From Colwellia sp. Arc7-635 (GTDB lineage Bacteria; Pseudomonadota; Gammaproteobacteria; Enterobacterales; Alteromonadaceae), in assembly GCF_003971255.1 (NCBI RefSeq), contig NZ_CP034660.1, forward strand, positions 2,728,001 to 2,792,000: DNA of 64,000 bases, given 5' to 3'. The notes beneath the pieces were generated by a model that was given only the letters and a program-made list of their open reading frames with translations, was not told the origin of the DNA and made no database searches. The position numbers and the translations under genes were made by a program. Below, piece after piece: positions 37,601-47,220 of the stretch; position 1 is the stretch's first letter, and each line of letters begins with the position of its first letter.

Positions 37601-38410
37601 TTAATTCGTTTGAGTCATCGGAAATAAACGATGAAAGTTCTCACTTGATTGTCGCGCTATTTCAGCGACTGAAGTTCCACGAATACTGGCAAGATGCTTT
37701 GCGACTTCCACAACATAAGCTGGCTGATTTTGCTTTCCACGATGAGGAACGGGTGCTAAGTATGGTGCGTCAGTTTCAATTAAAAATCTATCCGCGGGAA
37801 CTTTTTTTGCGACTTCTCGAAGCGCAGCAGCGTTTTTAAAGGTTACGATGCCTGAGAAAGAAATATAAAAACCCATGGCAATGGCTTGTTCAGCCATTTC
37901 CCAACTTTCGGTAAAGCAATGTAAGATCCCGCCAACATTTTCTGCATTTTCTTCTCTTAGCATGGCTAAGGTGTCTGCTTGAGCATCACGGGTATGAATA
38001 ATTAACGGTTTGTTTAGTTGATTGGCAACACGAACATGTTTACGAAAAGAGTCAAGTTGTACCGCTTTAGTTTCTGGCGCATAAAAATAGTCTAAACCCG
38101 TTTCACCCACCGCAATAACTCTAGGATGTGTCGCCAGTTGACTCAGCTGCTCAGGATCTATTTCATCATCTTGATTTAACGGGTGTGCGCCGCAGGTTAA
38201 CCAAACATTGTCGTACTTAGCTGTTTTTTCTGCCATAGCTGGAAATTCTTCTATCGTCACGCTGACACATAATAAGGTATTCACCTTTTCTGCAAGCGCG
38301 GCATTAACAACATTATCTAAATTATTGTCAAAATCTTCGAGTTTGAGTCGATCTAAATGACAATGGGAATCTATGAACACAGGGTTACTCCGCACGAATG
38401 TGCTTAACAT
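37601..38410 (-). CDS. TatD-family metal-dependent hydrolase
   Basis: A TIM-barrel metallo-DNase/hydrolase of 269 residues in the YcfH position of the E. coli cluster. Metal-binding motifs are FIDSHCHLDRL at the N-terminus, TGLDYFY, PLIIHTRDA and the late ETDAPYLAP. It is the last gene of the long minus-strand cluster, following pilZ, as in Pseudomonas holB-pilZ-tatD. Confidence 0.94.
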   Translation of the reverse strand: MLSTFVRSNPVFIDSHCHLDRLKLEDFDNNLDNVVNAALAEKVNTLLCVSVTIEEFPAMAEKTAKYDNVWLTCGAHPLNQDDEIDPEQLSQLATHPRVIAVGETGLDYFYAPETKAVQLDSFRKHVRVANQLNKPLIIHTRDAQADTLAMLREENAENVGGILHCFTESWEMAEQAIAMGFYISFSGIVTFKNAAALREVAKKVPADRFLIETDAPYLAPVPHRGKQNQPAYVVEVAKHLASIRGTSVAEIARQSSENFHRLFPMTQTN

Positions 38411-38462
38411 TAGTATAAAAATTTATAATTAAAATAGCGCTATTTCAATGTAACAACGGGTG

Positions 38463-38789
38463 CTACATTGATAAGGTTGGCTCTGGTGAATTCAATAAAC
38501 GTCCAATCGATTTATCAATTTGATTGCGTATATTATCAGGGTCTTCAACAAAGCTTACACCGATCCCCGCAGGCGTACCGTTTTGTGCACCCACCGGAGT
38601 TATCCAAGAAACCGTCCCTTTGACCTGCGATGATTCTAAAGAATCAGGTAGTGTAACAATTAAGTTCACCTCAGTGCCTAATGCAAGTTGCTCGGTGGTG
38701 CGAATAAATAAACCACCATTTTTCATAAAAGGCATATAAGACTGATATAAATCACGATCTGAAATGAATTCAAGGCTAATATTTTCCAA
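38463..38789 (-). CDS. pilZ: PilZ domain protein (type IV pilus PilZ type)
   Basis: A single-domain protein of 108 residues that opens ISLEFISDRDLYQSYMPFMKNGGLFIRT and contains VNLIVTLPDSLESSQVKGTVSWITP and GIGVSFVED. The c-di-GMP-binding RxxxR motif is not seen, as in the founder PilZ needed for type IV pilus function. Its position between holB and tatD is the conserved one for that protein. Confidence 0.92.
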   Translation of the reverse strand: MENISLEFISDRDLYQSYMPFMKNGGLFIRTTEQLALGTEVNLIVTLPDSLESSQVKGTVSWITPVGAQNGTPAGIGVSFVEDPDNIRNQIDKSIGRLLNSPEPTLSM

Positions 38790-38830
38790 AATAATCCCTC
38801 TATTGTCTACTGGTTGCTTTCATGCATATT

Positions 38831-39766
38831 TTACATGCCGCTTTTAGCAACAGCGTTAATGTCGACTAGTAGCTTTTCGCTTAAAAACTGTCGATTAACT
38901 TGCACTAAGGTTTTTAATTTAGTGTTGGCCTTCTGTACTAACTGATATATTAGCCACAAGGTTTGTTTATCAACAACATGACTCGGCTCTGCTTGCTGGT
39001 GTTTCGACTTCCAGCCCCATTGCGTGCGCATCACATCGACAAGGACTTTTTCTAGCCAACGATAACCTTCATGATGATTGACCAAAACGCTGAGTATTTC
39101 AGCGCGACATTGGCCACTATATAAATATTGTTCGACCTTATCACGAAATGCTAGAAATGCCACCGCCGCAGCTTCATCAGTTAATTCGTTCAAGTGACTA
39201 AGGTTAATAAACGCATCATCACCTTGCTTACTATACTCAGCAAGCAATTTATCGCCCACAGGCGGACGTATTTCAATTTTCTGACATCGACTAATAATCG
39301 TTGGTAGCAGCGTATCACTACTATCGGTTGTCAAAATAATATAACTGTCTGATGTCGGCTCTTCTAAGGTTTTCAATAAAGCATTTGCCGCTGAGATTGT
39401 CATGGTGTCTGCATGATTAACGACCGCTGTTTTTGCTTGACCGATGTGGGCTGTTCTCTCAAAAAACTGACTTAACTTACGTATAGCGTCAACACCGATA
39501 GTACTTTTGTCATTAACAATAGTGAGATGATCGGGATAACTTTTATTAGTAAACAGCTGACACGTTTTGCAATGACCACAAGGTTGGAAAATAGAAACGT
39601 CATTATCTGTTATTAAGTTTTGACATAACAAGACATTAACTAGCCAATGGGCAATATCTTCCTGACCGGCACCAGAGACTCCCGATAGCAGTAACGCATG
39701 AGGGAGTTTATTATCACGAATTTGCCGCGATAGCTGCTGCTGAACACTCAGTAACCACGTTTTCAT
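38831..39766 (-). CDS. holB: DNA polymerase III subunit delta'
   Basis: Clamp-loader subunit that helps open the beta sliding clamp. The 311-residue protein has the AAA+ N-terminal domain with the degenerate P-loop expected for delta' (LLSGVSGAGQEDIA), a four-Cys zinc module (CQNL...CGHCKTCQLF), the sensor/arginine region LLKTLEEPTSDSYIILTT and SRCQKIEI. It follows tmk by three bases, as in E. coli. Confidence 0.95.
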   Translation of the reverse strand: MKTWLLSVQQQLSRQIRDNKLPHALLLSGVSGAGQEDIAHWLVNVLLCQNLITDNDVSIFQPCGHCKTCQLFTNKSYPDHLTIVNDKSTIGVDAIRKLSQFFERTAHIGQAKTAVVNHADTMTISAANALLKTLEEPTSDSYIILTTDSSDTLLPTIISRCQKIEIRPPVGDKLLAEYSKQGDDAFINLSHLNELTDEAAAVAFLAFRDKVEQYLYSGQCRAEILSVLVNHHEGYRWLEKVLVDVMRTQWGWKSKHQQAEPSHVVDKQTLWLIYQLVQKANTKLKTLVQVNRQFLSEKLLVDINAVAKSGM

Positions 39767-39769
39767 TGA

Positions 39770-40406
39770 TTACCCTTGTTGACTATTAATAAAAGCTGCA
39801 ACCGCTTTTTCGACATCTTTATGCACAGCGGGCATATCTTGACTCGCATCGATAATATCAGTTGTTTGGGACGCTTGTGCTAAAGACAAATATTTATTTC
39901 TTACTCTTTCAAAAAATTCAATTTTCTCTAATTCGATACGATCCAATTCACCACGTGCTTGTGCTCGACCTAGGCCTAGCTCTGGTGAGATATCAAGATA
40001 AAGCGTTAAATCCGGTGTAAAGCCTTTTAGCGTAACATCAGCAATAGCATTCATTATTTTATCATCAAATTTTCTTCCACCACCTTGGTAGGGCCCGTGA
40101 TGATAAATCGTGGCGGTCACCAATAACCCAAGTGCCTTTTGCTAATGCAGGTAAAATCCGATTAGCCAGTAATTGACTGCGACTAGCATACATCAACAAG
40201 AGCTCAGTTTCCTGAGTGAGTTCTTCATCATGACTTGCTGATTTAACGATATCACGCAAGGCCTCAGCTAATGGTGTGCCGCCAGGTTCACGTGTTTTTA
40301 TAAAAGGGATGCCATATTGAGCTAACACCGCTTCGATAACGCTAATTGCTGAAGATTTACCAGCACCTTCTATGCCTTCGACAACAATAAACTTACCTTT
40401 ATTCAT
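39770..40406 (-). pseudogene. tmk: dTMP kinase, interrupted by a one-base frameshift
   Basis: Thymidylate kinase phosphorylates dTMP to dTDP and is essential. The 5' part (from the ATG at 40406) has the P-loop [24 protein letters not shown] and [10 protein letters not shown]; it then runs out of frame to a stop at about 40065. The 3' part, in the next frame, continues from [10 protein letters not shown] through DLTLYLDISPELGLGRAQ to the C-terminus at 39770. Removing one base from the GGG at 40091-40093 restores a normal protein of about 211 residues joined at the conserved DLSSxAYQGGGR. It lies between mltG and holB. Either a sequencing or assembly error, or a genuine mutation rescued elsewhere; error is more likely for an essential gene. 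Confidence 0.9.
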
Positions 40407-40445
40407 TTTTAATTTTTCCAAAATCTGTGTAATTAACAATTAGCG

Positions 40446-41483
40446 CTATTTTTTCTTACGCTGATACTTCGTTACCGCACGGTTATGATCGGCTAAATTC
40501 TTTGAAAATATATGTTCACCGGCCCCATTACTGACAAAATAGAAATAGTCGCTGATTTCTGGCTGCATAGCAGCTTCTAAAGCCTGAGCTCCGGGTAAAG
40601 CAATAGGCGTTGGCGGCAAGCCTTTTATTCTATAAGTATTATAAACCGTTTTTTCGCGTAAATGTGCATAGGTTATATCACCTTGGTAACGTTCACCAAG
40701 GCCATAAATAACGGTTGGATCGGTTTGTAAGCGCATTTTTTTATTTAAGCGATTAATAAATACCGAAGCGATACGAGGATGCTCAGTATGACGACCACTT
40801 TCTTTTTCAATAATTGACGCCATGATCAGTGCTTCATAAGGCGTTTTATAGGGTAAACCTTGCGCTCTATTTTGCCATTGGCTATTCAACTCATTTTGCA
40901 TTTTATCATAAGCACGTTTAATAATGCTGATATCGCTGGTATCTTGCGTGAACGCATAAGTATCAGGATAGAGCCAACCTTCCGGGTTATCTTGCAAAAT
41001 GGCTAGCTTTTTCGCGACCGCCGCTATCGATAAATTAGTCAGTTGCTGTGTTACATGCGGATGTTGTGCTAATTGTGCTAGCACTTGTTTAAACGTACTA
41101 CCTTCAATAAAAGTTATTGAAAATTGATATTCTTTACCTGATACCACTAAATTAAGCAGCTCAAGCACTGACATATTTGCTCGTATCTGATAGGTACCTG
41201 ACTTTATTTTACTTTGCTCAGAGTTAAACTTGGCATAGCTACGCAACCAAAAACGATTTTCTAACCAACCTTTACTGATCAGTTGCTTTGAAAAAGCATT
41301 AAATGAAGTGCCCGGTTTAATGGTAATAAACTCGGTTTGCTCGATGGTTAATGGCTGTTGAACTTTCATTTGAGATAGTGTCACGACCGTAACCAGCGCA
41401 GCAATAGCCAATAACAAAAATATGACTAAGGTAATTAACGTTCTTCTCACCATAACGGGTAAATTTTGCAATGTAGTTTTCAT
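40446..41483 (-). CDS. mltG: Endolytic murein transglycosylase MltG
   Basis: Inner-membrane YceG-family enzyme that cuts nascent peptidoglycan strands and limits glycan length. The 345-residue protein has one membrane helix (about 13-35), a LysM-like region with TIKPGTSFNAFSKQLISKGW, and the catalytic domain with MASIIEKESGRHTEHPRIASVFINRL (catalytic Glu) and RLQTDPTVIYGLGE. Its ATG overlaps the pabC stop by four bases; tmk follows. Confidence 0.95.
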   Translation of the reverse strand: MKTTLQNLPVMVRRTLITLVIFLLLAIAALVTVVTLSQMKVQQPLTIEQTEFITIKPGTSFNAFSKQLISKGWLENRFWLRSYAKFNSEQSKIKSGTYQIRANMSVLELLNLVVSGKEYQFSITFIEGSTFKQVLAQLAQHPHVTQQLTNLSIAAVAKKLAILQDNPEGWLYPDTYAFTQDTSDISIIKRAYDKMQNELNSQWQNRAQGLPYKTPYEALIMASIIEKESGRHTEHPRIASVFINRLNKKMRLQTDPTVIYGLGERYQGDITYAHLREKTVYNTYRIKGLPPTPIALPGAQALEAAMQPEISDYFYFVSNGAGEHIFSKNLADHNRAVTKYQRKKK

Positions 41484-42280
41484 CTTTTTATAGGTTGAAC
41501 CAGAGAAATATCAAGTTTTTTACCATTAAATATCTTGACCGGCACTATACCTAAAATGGCATTAGTAATAAACATAGCATCGATATTAACCAGAGTTGAG
41601 AGAGAATAATTCCCCTGTTCGATATTATGGTTGTTTTGCAATATATTTGCTCGCATCAGTCCAGCCACACCAGCCGTTGTTAGCAGCGGTGTTTGCCATT
41701 GCCCTGCGGTTAACCAAAAAACATTCGCGCTGCAACATTCAATAACATGGCCATTAATATCACTAACGAGGAGATCGTCCTCCGAACGTTTATCTAATTC
41801 AGCTCTTAACAGCACTTGCTCTAAACGATTTAAGTGTTTAATACCGGCTAGCATCGGGTTAATGCCCAGTTTTAGTTCACTAATACCAACACAGATCCCT
41901 TCTTTTTGCCATTGTGGATAAATGCTCGGGTAGTCATGCACTGAGATAATTACTCTCGCCTGCTCTACGCCAATACGTGAGTAGCCACGCCCACCGCTCC
42001 CGCTAGTAATAATAACTTTGACTATACCGATAGTGATACTGGCACTAGCCGTTAGCATATCTGCTGCTAGCGCATCGGCATCAAACGCAGGTAATCCCAA
42101 TTGTCGACTTTGCTGTATTAAACGCTGTAGATGTTGCGCTAACATAACGACCTTGCCGGCCATTATAAGAGCGGTAGTAAAACAACCATCGCCATAAGCT
42201 AAGCCACGATCACTAATGGCTATTGAGTCAGCTATTTTTCCGTTTACAAAACTTAATGCCATAATTGCAATAATTACCAT
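41480..42280 (-). CDS. pabC: Aminodeoxychorismate lyase
   Basis: PLP enzyme releasing p-aminobenzoate and pyruvate from aminodeoxychorismate in folate synthesis. Features: ISDRGLAYGDGCFTT, LGINPMLAGIKHLNRLEQVLLRAEL with the PLP Lys, VIECCSANVFW, and a C-terminal IDAMFITNAILGIVPV. Three in-frame ATGs compete: 42298 lies inside the fabF terminator hairpin, 42280 has AGG seven bases upstream within that hairpin, and 42262 (MALSFVNG) matches family starts but has no Shine-Dalgarno. I give 42280. The gene overlaps mltG by four bases. Confidence 0.9.
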   Translation of the reverse strand: MVIIAIMALSFVNGKIADSIAISDRGLAYGDGCFTTALIMAGKVVMLAQHLQRLIQQSRQLGLPAFDADALAADMLTASASITIGIVKVIITSGSGGRGYSRIGVEQARVIISVHDYPSIYPQWQKEGICVGISELKLGINPMLAGIKHLNRLEQVLLRAELDKRSEDDLLVSDINGHVIECCSANVFWLTAGQWQTPLLTTAGVAGLMRANILQNNHNIEQGNYSLSTLVNIDAMFITNAILGIVPVKIFNGKKLDISLVQPIKR

Positions 42281-42318
42281 AAAAAAGCCTGAATACATAA
42301 GGTCAGTATTCAGGCTTA
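42281..42318 (-). terminator. fabF terminator abutting the pabC start
   Basis: A perfect 12-bp stem (42285-42296 with 42306-42317; arm sequence AAGCCTGAATAC) has a 9-base loop and six T residues on the minus strand that run straight into the ATG at 42280. The AGG of the candidate pabC ribosome binding site is in the 3' arm, so folding would hide it. Confidence 0.85.
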
Positions 42319-42388
42319 AGCTTTTGAATTCAAGCTGTATTAAAATAAATACTCTTGATTATATAATATAACTTCTGTATTAGAGCGT

Positions 42389-43621
42389 TTAGATCTTTTT
42401 AAAGATCAGCGAGCCGTTAGTACCACCAAAACCAAATGAATTACACAAAACATAATCTAAATTGGCATCGCGCGCAGTATGAGCAACATAGTCTAGATCA
42501 CAGCCTTCATCAGGGTTATCTAGATTAATCGTTGGCGGTACAGCACCATTAACTAATGCTTGAATACTAAAGATTGCTTCTACGGCACCAGCAGCACCCA
42601 ATAAATGTCCGGTCATTGATTTAGTTGACCCCACCATAACCTGATGAGCTAAATCACCAAAAACAGATTTAACGGCATTGGTTTCAGCAATATCACCAGC
42701 AGGTGTAGAAGTGCCGTGTGCATTAATGTAGCCAATTTTCGTAATATCAACTTTGGCATCATTAATAGCATTTTGCATTGCTAACGCGGCACCTGCACCA
42801 TCGGCGGGTGGCGAAGTCATATGATATGCATCTCCACTCATGCCAAAACCAGCTAGTTCAGCATAAATTTTAGCGCCACGGGCTTTCGCATGTTCGTATT
42901 CTTCAAGTACCAATACACCAGCACCATCGCCTAAGACAAAACCATCTCGGTCTTTGTCCCAAGGGCGTGAAGCCTCTTGTGGGGCATCGTTACGTGTTGA
43001 CATAGCGCGTGCAGCACCAAAACCGCCCACACCTAATGTAGTGGAAGCTTTTTCTGCACCACCAGCAACCATAGCATCAGCATCACCATAAGCGATCATA
43101 CGCGCGGCATGGCCAATATTATGTACACCACTGGTACAAGCCGTAACAATAGAAATATTTGGGCCTTTAAGACCAAACATAATAGATAAATGGCCAGCAA
43201 TCATATTGATAATGGTAGAAGGTACAAAAAATGGCGACAATTTACGCGGACCATTTTTTAATAACTTAACATGATTTTCTTCAATAAGGCCTAAACCACC
43301 AATACCTGAGCCGACAGCAACACCGATACGCTGAGCATTTTCTTCATTAATTTCTAAACCAGAATCTTTGAATGCTTGCACGCCAGCGGCAACGCCATAT
43401 TGAATAAATAAATCCATTTTTTTGGCTTCTTTACGAGCCATATAGTCTTGTGCATCAAAATCTTTAACTAAACCTGCAAACCGTGTTGGATACGCTGACG
43501 TATCAAAATGGGTAATGTCAGAAATACCACTTTTGCCAAGTAATAAGTTTTGCCAGGTTGATTCAGGGCTGTTGCCTAAAGGGCTAAGCATGCCAAGACC
43601 GGTAACTACAACGCGTCTCAT
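42389..43621 (-). CDS. fabF: Beta-ketoacyl-ACP synthase II
   Basis: Elongating condensing enzyme of fatty acid synthesis; KAS II enzymes adjust unsaturated chain length with temperature. The 410-residue protein begins [17 protein letters not shown] and has the Cys-His-His triad in [28 protein letters not shown] and [19 protein letters not shown], with the terminal [16 protein letters not shown]. It follows acpP and ends at a terminator before pabC. Confidence 0.97.
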   Translation of the reverse strand: MRRVVVTGLGMLSPLGNSPESTWQNLLLGKSGISDITHFDTSAYPTRFAGLVKDFDAQDYMARKEAKKMDLFIQYGVAAGVQAFKDSGLEINEENAQRIGVAVGSGIGGLGLIEENHVKLLKNGPRKLSPFFVPSTIINMIAGHLSIMFGLKGPNISIVTACTSGVHNIGHAARMIAYGDADAMVAGGAEKASTTLGVGGFGAARAMSTRNDAPQEASRPWDKDRDGFVLGDGAGVLVLEEYEHAKARGAKIYAELAGFGMSGDAYHMTSPPADGAGAALAMQNAINDAKVDITKIGYINAHGTSTPAGDIAETNAVKSVFGDLAHQVMVGSTKSMTGHLLGAAGAVEAIFSIQALVNGAVPPTINLDNPDEGCDLDYVAHTARDANLDYVLCNSFGFGGTNGSLIFKKI

Positions 43622-43732
43622 GAGATTTGCTGCCTCCGATAGAATTGAATAATAGCGGGTGTTATATAGAACTAATCTAAAACACTTATTTATGGATTAA
43701 AAAAGTCATTAATATTTTTCAAACGATAAAAA

Positions 43733-43763
43733 CAAATCAGGCGGTAATTAAACCGCCTGAAAT
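43733..43763 (-). terminator. Probable terminator/attenuator after acpP
   Basis: 9-bp stem TCAGGCGGT (43737-43745) with ACCGCCTGA (43752-43760), loop AATTAA, followed on the minus strand by TTTGTTTTT. It lies 20 bases past the acpP stop and would let acpP be expressed above fabF. Confidence 0.75.
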
Positions 43764-43782
43764 CAATCACATTCGTTTACTA

Positions 43783-44016
43783 TTACTGGTTAGCAGTAAC
43801 GTAATCGATTGCTGCTTGAACTGTTGTAATTTTCTCAGCTTCTTCATCTGGAATTTCAGTATCAAATTCTTCTTCTAACGCCATTACTAATTCAACAGTG
43901 TCTAAAGAGTCAGCACCTAAGTCATCAACAAATGAAGCTTCAACTTTTACTTCATCTTCACTTACACCAAGTTGCTCAATAGTAATTTTTTTAACGCGTT
44001 CTTCGATAGTACTCAT
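43783..44016 (-). CDS. acpP: Acyl carrier protein
   Basis: A 77-residue acidic carrier that holds growing acyl chains on phosphopantetheine. The attachment site is the Ser in [20 protein letters not shown]. It lies between fabG and fabF, with 164 bases upstream that could hold its own promoter and a hairpin downstream, as expected for a gene needed at high level. Confidence 0.98.
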   Translation of the reverse strand: MSTIEERVKKITIEQLGVSEDEVKVEASFVDDLGADSLDTVELVMALEEEFDTEIPDEEAEKITTVQAAIDYVTANQ

Positions 44017-44180
44017 TTTTTTTCCTTTACTAGAAAATACAATTTTTCAGAATTGTGTGTAGTTTATTCGCCAAATGCCAACCATGCAAGCTTCTAATTT
44101 TACTTTCTCGCTGGTCAAACCTGTAGGCAGTTTATTATTTATTCAAATCTAACATAAAGTAAGCAAAAAGCGAACTCTTG

Positions 44181-44915
44181 TTAAACCATGTACATACCGC
44201 CATTTACGTGCAATGTTTCGCCCGTAATATATGCTGCTGAGTCAGATGCTAAGAAAGCAACAGCATGAGCAATTTCTTCAGGCTTACCTAAACGATTTGC
44301 CGGAACTTGTGCAAAAATGCCTTCTTTTTGCTCATCAGTCAACGTTTGTGTCATGTCAGTATCAATGAAACCAGGAGAAACGGTATTCACTGTTATGCCA
44401 CGAGAAGCCACTTCACGCGCTAATGATTTAGTAAAACCTATTAAACCAGCTTTTGCTGTCGCATAGTTAACTTGCCCAGCATTACCCATAGTACCAACAA
44501 CGGAACCAATATTAATAATACGGCCATTACGCTTTTTCATCATAGCGCGCAGCACAGCTTTACTGATTTTAAAAACAGACGTCAGATTAGTATCAATAAT
44601 ATCATTCCATTCATCATCTTTCATGCGCATCATCAAATTATCACGTGTTATACCCGCGTTATTGACCAAAACATCGATTGCACCATACTTTTCTTTGATT
44701 AAATCGAACATTGCGCTAATTGAGGCATCATCAGTAACGTTTAAGACTAAACCTTGCCCTTCACCCAAATATTCACTGATATTCGCCGCACCATGCTCAG
44801 ATGTTGCTGTACCGATGACATTACCACCTAGGGCTTTAAGTTGTGAGGCGATAGCCTTACCAATACCACGACTTGCACCTGTAACTAAGATGACCTTACC
44901 TTCTAATGAAAACAT
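44181..44915 (-). CDS. fabG: 3-oxoacyl-ACP reductase
   Basis: NADPH-dependent short-chain dehydrogenase that reduces the beta-keto group in each elongation round. The 244-residue protein has GASRGIGKAIASQL (cofactor), DVLVNNAGITRDNLMMRM, the Ser of NIGSVVG, and YATAKAG with the Tyr/Lys pair. It starts six bases after the fabD stop. Confidence 0.97.
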   Translation of the reverse strand: MFSLEGKVILVTGASRGIGKAIASQLKALGGNVIGTATSEHGAANISEYLGEGQGLVLNVTDDASISAMFDLIKEKYGAIDVLVNNAGITRDNLMMRMKDDEWNDIIDTNLTSVFKISKAVLRAMMKKRNGRIINIGSVVGTMGNAGQVNYATAKAGLIGFTKSLAREVASRGITVNTVSPGFIDTDMTQTLTDEQKEGIFAQVPANRLGKPEEIAHAVAFLASDSAAYITGETLHVNGGMYMV

Positions 44916-44920
44916 ATAAT

Positions 44921-45856
44921 TTACTCTACTGAAGCTAATGCTTTAGTTAATGACGCAATGTCATTAACAGTTTGACAACTAATGGTTTTATCAATGCGTT
45001 TCAACAAGCCTTGTAATACTTTACCCGGTCCTGCTTCAATAACATTATCAACACCCTGTTGTGCTAAATACTGAACAGTTTCGGTCCAACGTACTGGACT
45101 ATACAACTGTTTAATTAACGCTGTTTTGATAGCATCAACCGATGTTTCGGCGATTACATCAACATTGTTAACCACGGGAATATTGGGTTCATTAAACGTG
45201 ACATTGTTAAATGCTTCGGCTAGTTTTTGAGCGGCATCTTTCATTAAGGCACAATGTGATGGCACACTAACAGGTAAAGGCAATACGCGTTTTGCGCCCG
45301 CTTCTTTACATAATACACTAGCACGTTCAACCGCTGCTTTATGGCCAGCGATAACCACTTGACCAGGCGAATTAAAATTCACCGCGGAAACAACTTCACC
45401 ATCAGCCGCTTGCAAGCAGGCATCAATGATGATTTTGTCATCAAGACCAATAACAGCAGCCATAGCACCAACACCTTCAGGTACCGATGCTTGCATAAAC
45501 TCGCCACGCTTCTCTACTAATGTAACGGCGTCAGCTAGAGACAATACACCTGCACATACTAGTGCAGAGTACTCACCTAAACTGTGACCAGCTAATAAGG
45601 CCGGCGTTACCGCTGATTTAGCATGCCATAAGCGCCATAGTGCGACACTTGCTGTTAATAGTGCAGGTTGAGTAAAGTTAGTTTGATTTAACTTCTCAAC
45701 GGGGCCTTGTTGAACTAATTGCCATAAATCGTAACCCAATGCTGAAGATGCTTCTGTAAACGTACTTTGTACAACTTCATGCTCAGCAAAATCTGCCAAC
45801 ATAGCTAGAGACTGCGAACCTTGACCGGGAAAGACAAACGCTAAATTATTTTGCAT
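44921..45856 (-). CDS. fabD: Malonyl-CoA:ACP transacylase
   Basis: Loads malonyl groups onto ACP. The 311-residue protein has FVFPGQGSQSLAM, the nucleophile elbow AGHSLGEYSALVCAG, an Arg in KRGEFMQ, and the His in PVSVPSHCALM. Normally fabH sits between plsX and fabD; here only 114 bases lie upstream before the plsX stop. Confidence 0.97.
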   Translation of the reverse strand: MQNNLAFVFPGQGSQSLAMLADFAEHEVVQSTFTEASSALGYDLWQLVQQGPVEKLNQTNFTQPALLTASVALWRLWHAKSAVTPALLAGHSLGEYSALVCAGVLSLADAVTLVEKRGEFMQASVPEGVGAMAAVIGLDDKIIIDACLQAADGEVVSAVNFNSPGQVVIAGHKAAVERASVLCKEAGAKRVLPLPVSVPSHCALMKDAAQKLAEAFNNVTFNEPNIPVVNNVDVIAETSVDAIKTALIKQLYSPVRWTETVQYLAQQGVDNVIEAGPGKVLQGLLKRIDKTISCQTVNDIASLTKALASVE

Positions 45857-45970
45857 TATTAGACCTAATTATATTTGATTTTTAACTATGACAGTGCAAA
45901 TCATTTAATGTTCTGCACCGCTGTAATTCTTTAAGTTTTAACTCACACAAGGTTCATGTTCACAAAGAAA

Positions 45971-46999
45971 TTATTCTTTATGACATAAACCATGCTCAAG
46001 CTTATCTTTAATTTTTGCAGGTACTTGGCGCTCAACTTCGGTAACAGCTTCAATAATAGCGGTATAAAAAGCAGTTATATTGGCGTTACCATGGCTTTTC
46101 ACCACAATACCGCGCAATCCTATCAAACTTGCGCCGTTATACTGGTCGGGGTTCATGGGTTTAAACAGCTTTTTTAAGGTGCTTGATAACAATTTACCCA
46201 TTATTTTCGCTAAAAAGTGCTTTTTGATGATTTCTTGTAGCTGCATGTAGACCATTCTTACCACACCTTCACAAGTTTTCAACGCAACATTACCAACAAA
46301 GCCGTCACAAACGATAACATCAGCTTTATTAGTAAAAATATCGTTACCTTCTATAAAACCAATGTAATTAATCTCATCATTTGCCTGCAAATAGCTGGCA
46401 GCTTGCTTAATATGATCACTACCTTTGTTGTCTTCTTCACCCATATTCAACAATGCAACTTTCGGATTTTCGATACCGTCTACTTCTTTCGCCATGACAG
46501 AGCCCATAATGGCAAATTGATACAAAACATTCGAATCACAAAAAACATTCGCCCCTAAATCCAACATAAAAACATGCTGGTCGGGTTTATTACTTGGTAA
46601 GGCAGAAATCAATGCTGGACGTTCTACACCTGGTAAGGTTTTTAAGACAAAATGAGCCATTGAGAAGAGTGCTCCGGTATTACCGGCACTCACACAAGCC
46701 TGTGCTTGGCCATCATGCACTAAGTCCAACGCTTTACGCATTGAGGATTGCTTTTTATTACGCAAGGCATAAATAGGCTTATCATCCATTTCAACGACTT
46801 GCGTTGTAGGAAATAGGGTTATTCTAGGATGAGGGTAAAACTGTTTTTCTGAAAGTGTTTTAACAATGACTGTTTCGTCACCACACAAAAGTAAGTGAAG
46901 GTTGGTAAGGTTTTCTACTGCGAGAATTGCAGCAGAAAGTGTTACGTGGGGGCCTTGATCGCCCCCCATAACATCTAACGCGATGGTTAGATTAATCAA
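45971..46999 (-). CDS. plsX: Phosphate acyltransferase PlsX
   Basis: Converts acyl-ACP to acyl-phosphate for phospholipid synthesis. The 342-residue protein begins [14 protein letters not shown] and contains [45 protein letters not shown] and the [14 protein letters not shown] tail. The start is a TTG 16 bases past rpmF, because the first in-frame ATG lies inside the conserved DVMGG. This is the usual rpmF-plsX order. Confidence 0.96.
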   Translation of the reverse strand: MINLTIALDVMGGDQGPHVTLSAAILAVENLTNLHLLLCGDETVIVKTLSEKQFYPHPRITLFPTTQVVEMDDKPIYALRNKKQSSMRKALDLVHDGQAQACVSAGNTGALFSMAHFVLKTLPGVERPALISALPSNKPDQHVFMLDLGANVFCDSNVLYQFAIMGSVMAKEVDGIENPKVALLNMGEEDNKGSDHIKQAASYLQANDEINYIGFIEGNDIFTNKADVIVCDGFVGNVALKTCEGVVRMVYMQLQEIIKKHFLAKIMGKLLSSTLKKLFKPMNPDQYNGASLIGLRGIVVKSHGNANITAFYTAIIEAVTEVERQVPAKIKDKLEHGLCHKE

Positions 47000-47014
47000 G
47001 GTAATCTTTACAGA

Positions 47015-47185
47015 TTACTTATTGATTACTTTAACACCTTTGTAAAAGCCATCAGCTGTTACATGGTGACGACGGTGAGTTTCACCAGATACTGGATCTG
47101 TTGATAAATGCGTTGCCGTTACTGCGTCATGTGAACGGCGCATGCCACGTCTTGAACGAGACTTTTTGCTCTTTTGAACTGCCAT
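47015..47185 (-). CDS. rpmF: 50S ribosomal protein L32
   Basis: A 56-residue protein: [20 protein letters not shown], then a middle segment ending [19 protein letters not shown]. This is a textbook L32 with the strongly basic N-terminus. The ATG has AGGAG upstream. It lies 35 bases after yceD and is followed by plsX, the classic yceD-rpmF-plsX arrangement that couples ribosome and lipid synthesis genes. The variant lacks the C-terminal zinc cysteines found in some bacteria. Confidence 0.97.
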   Translation of the reverse strand: MAVQKSKKSRSRRGMRRSHDAVTATHLSTDPVSGETHRRHHVTADGFYKGVKVINK

Positions 47186-47220
47186 TGCCTACTCCTAAAA
47201 ATTCGGTTATTAGCTAATAA

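Noticed and set aside
40065-40123. Programmed +1 frameshifting in tmk as the preferred explanation
   Set aside because: The shift site (GCC followed by CTA) lacks a known slippery sequence, an adjacent stop codon or a stimulatory structure; an error or mutation is simpler.
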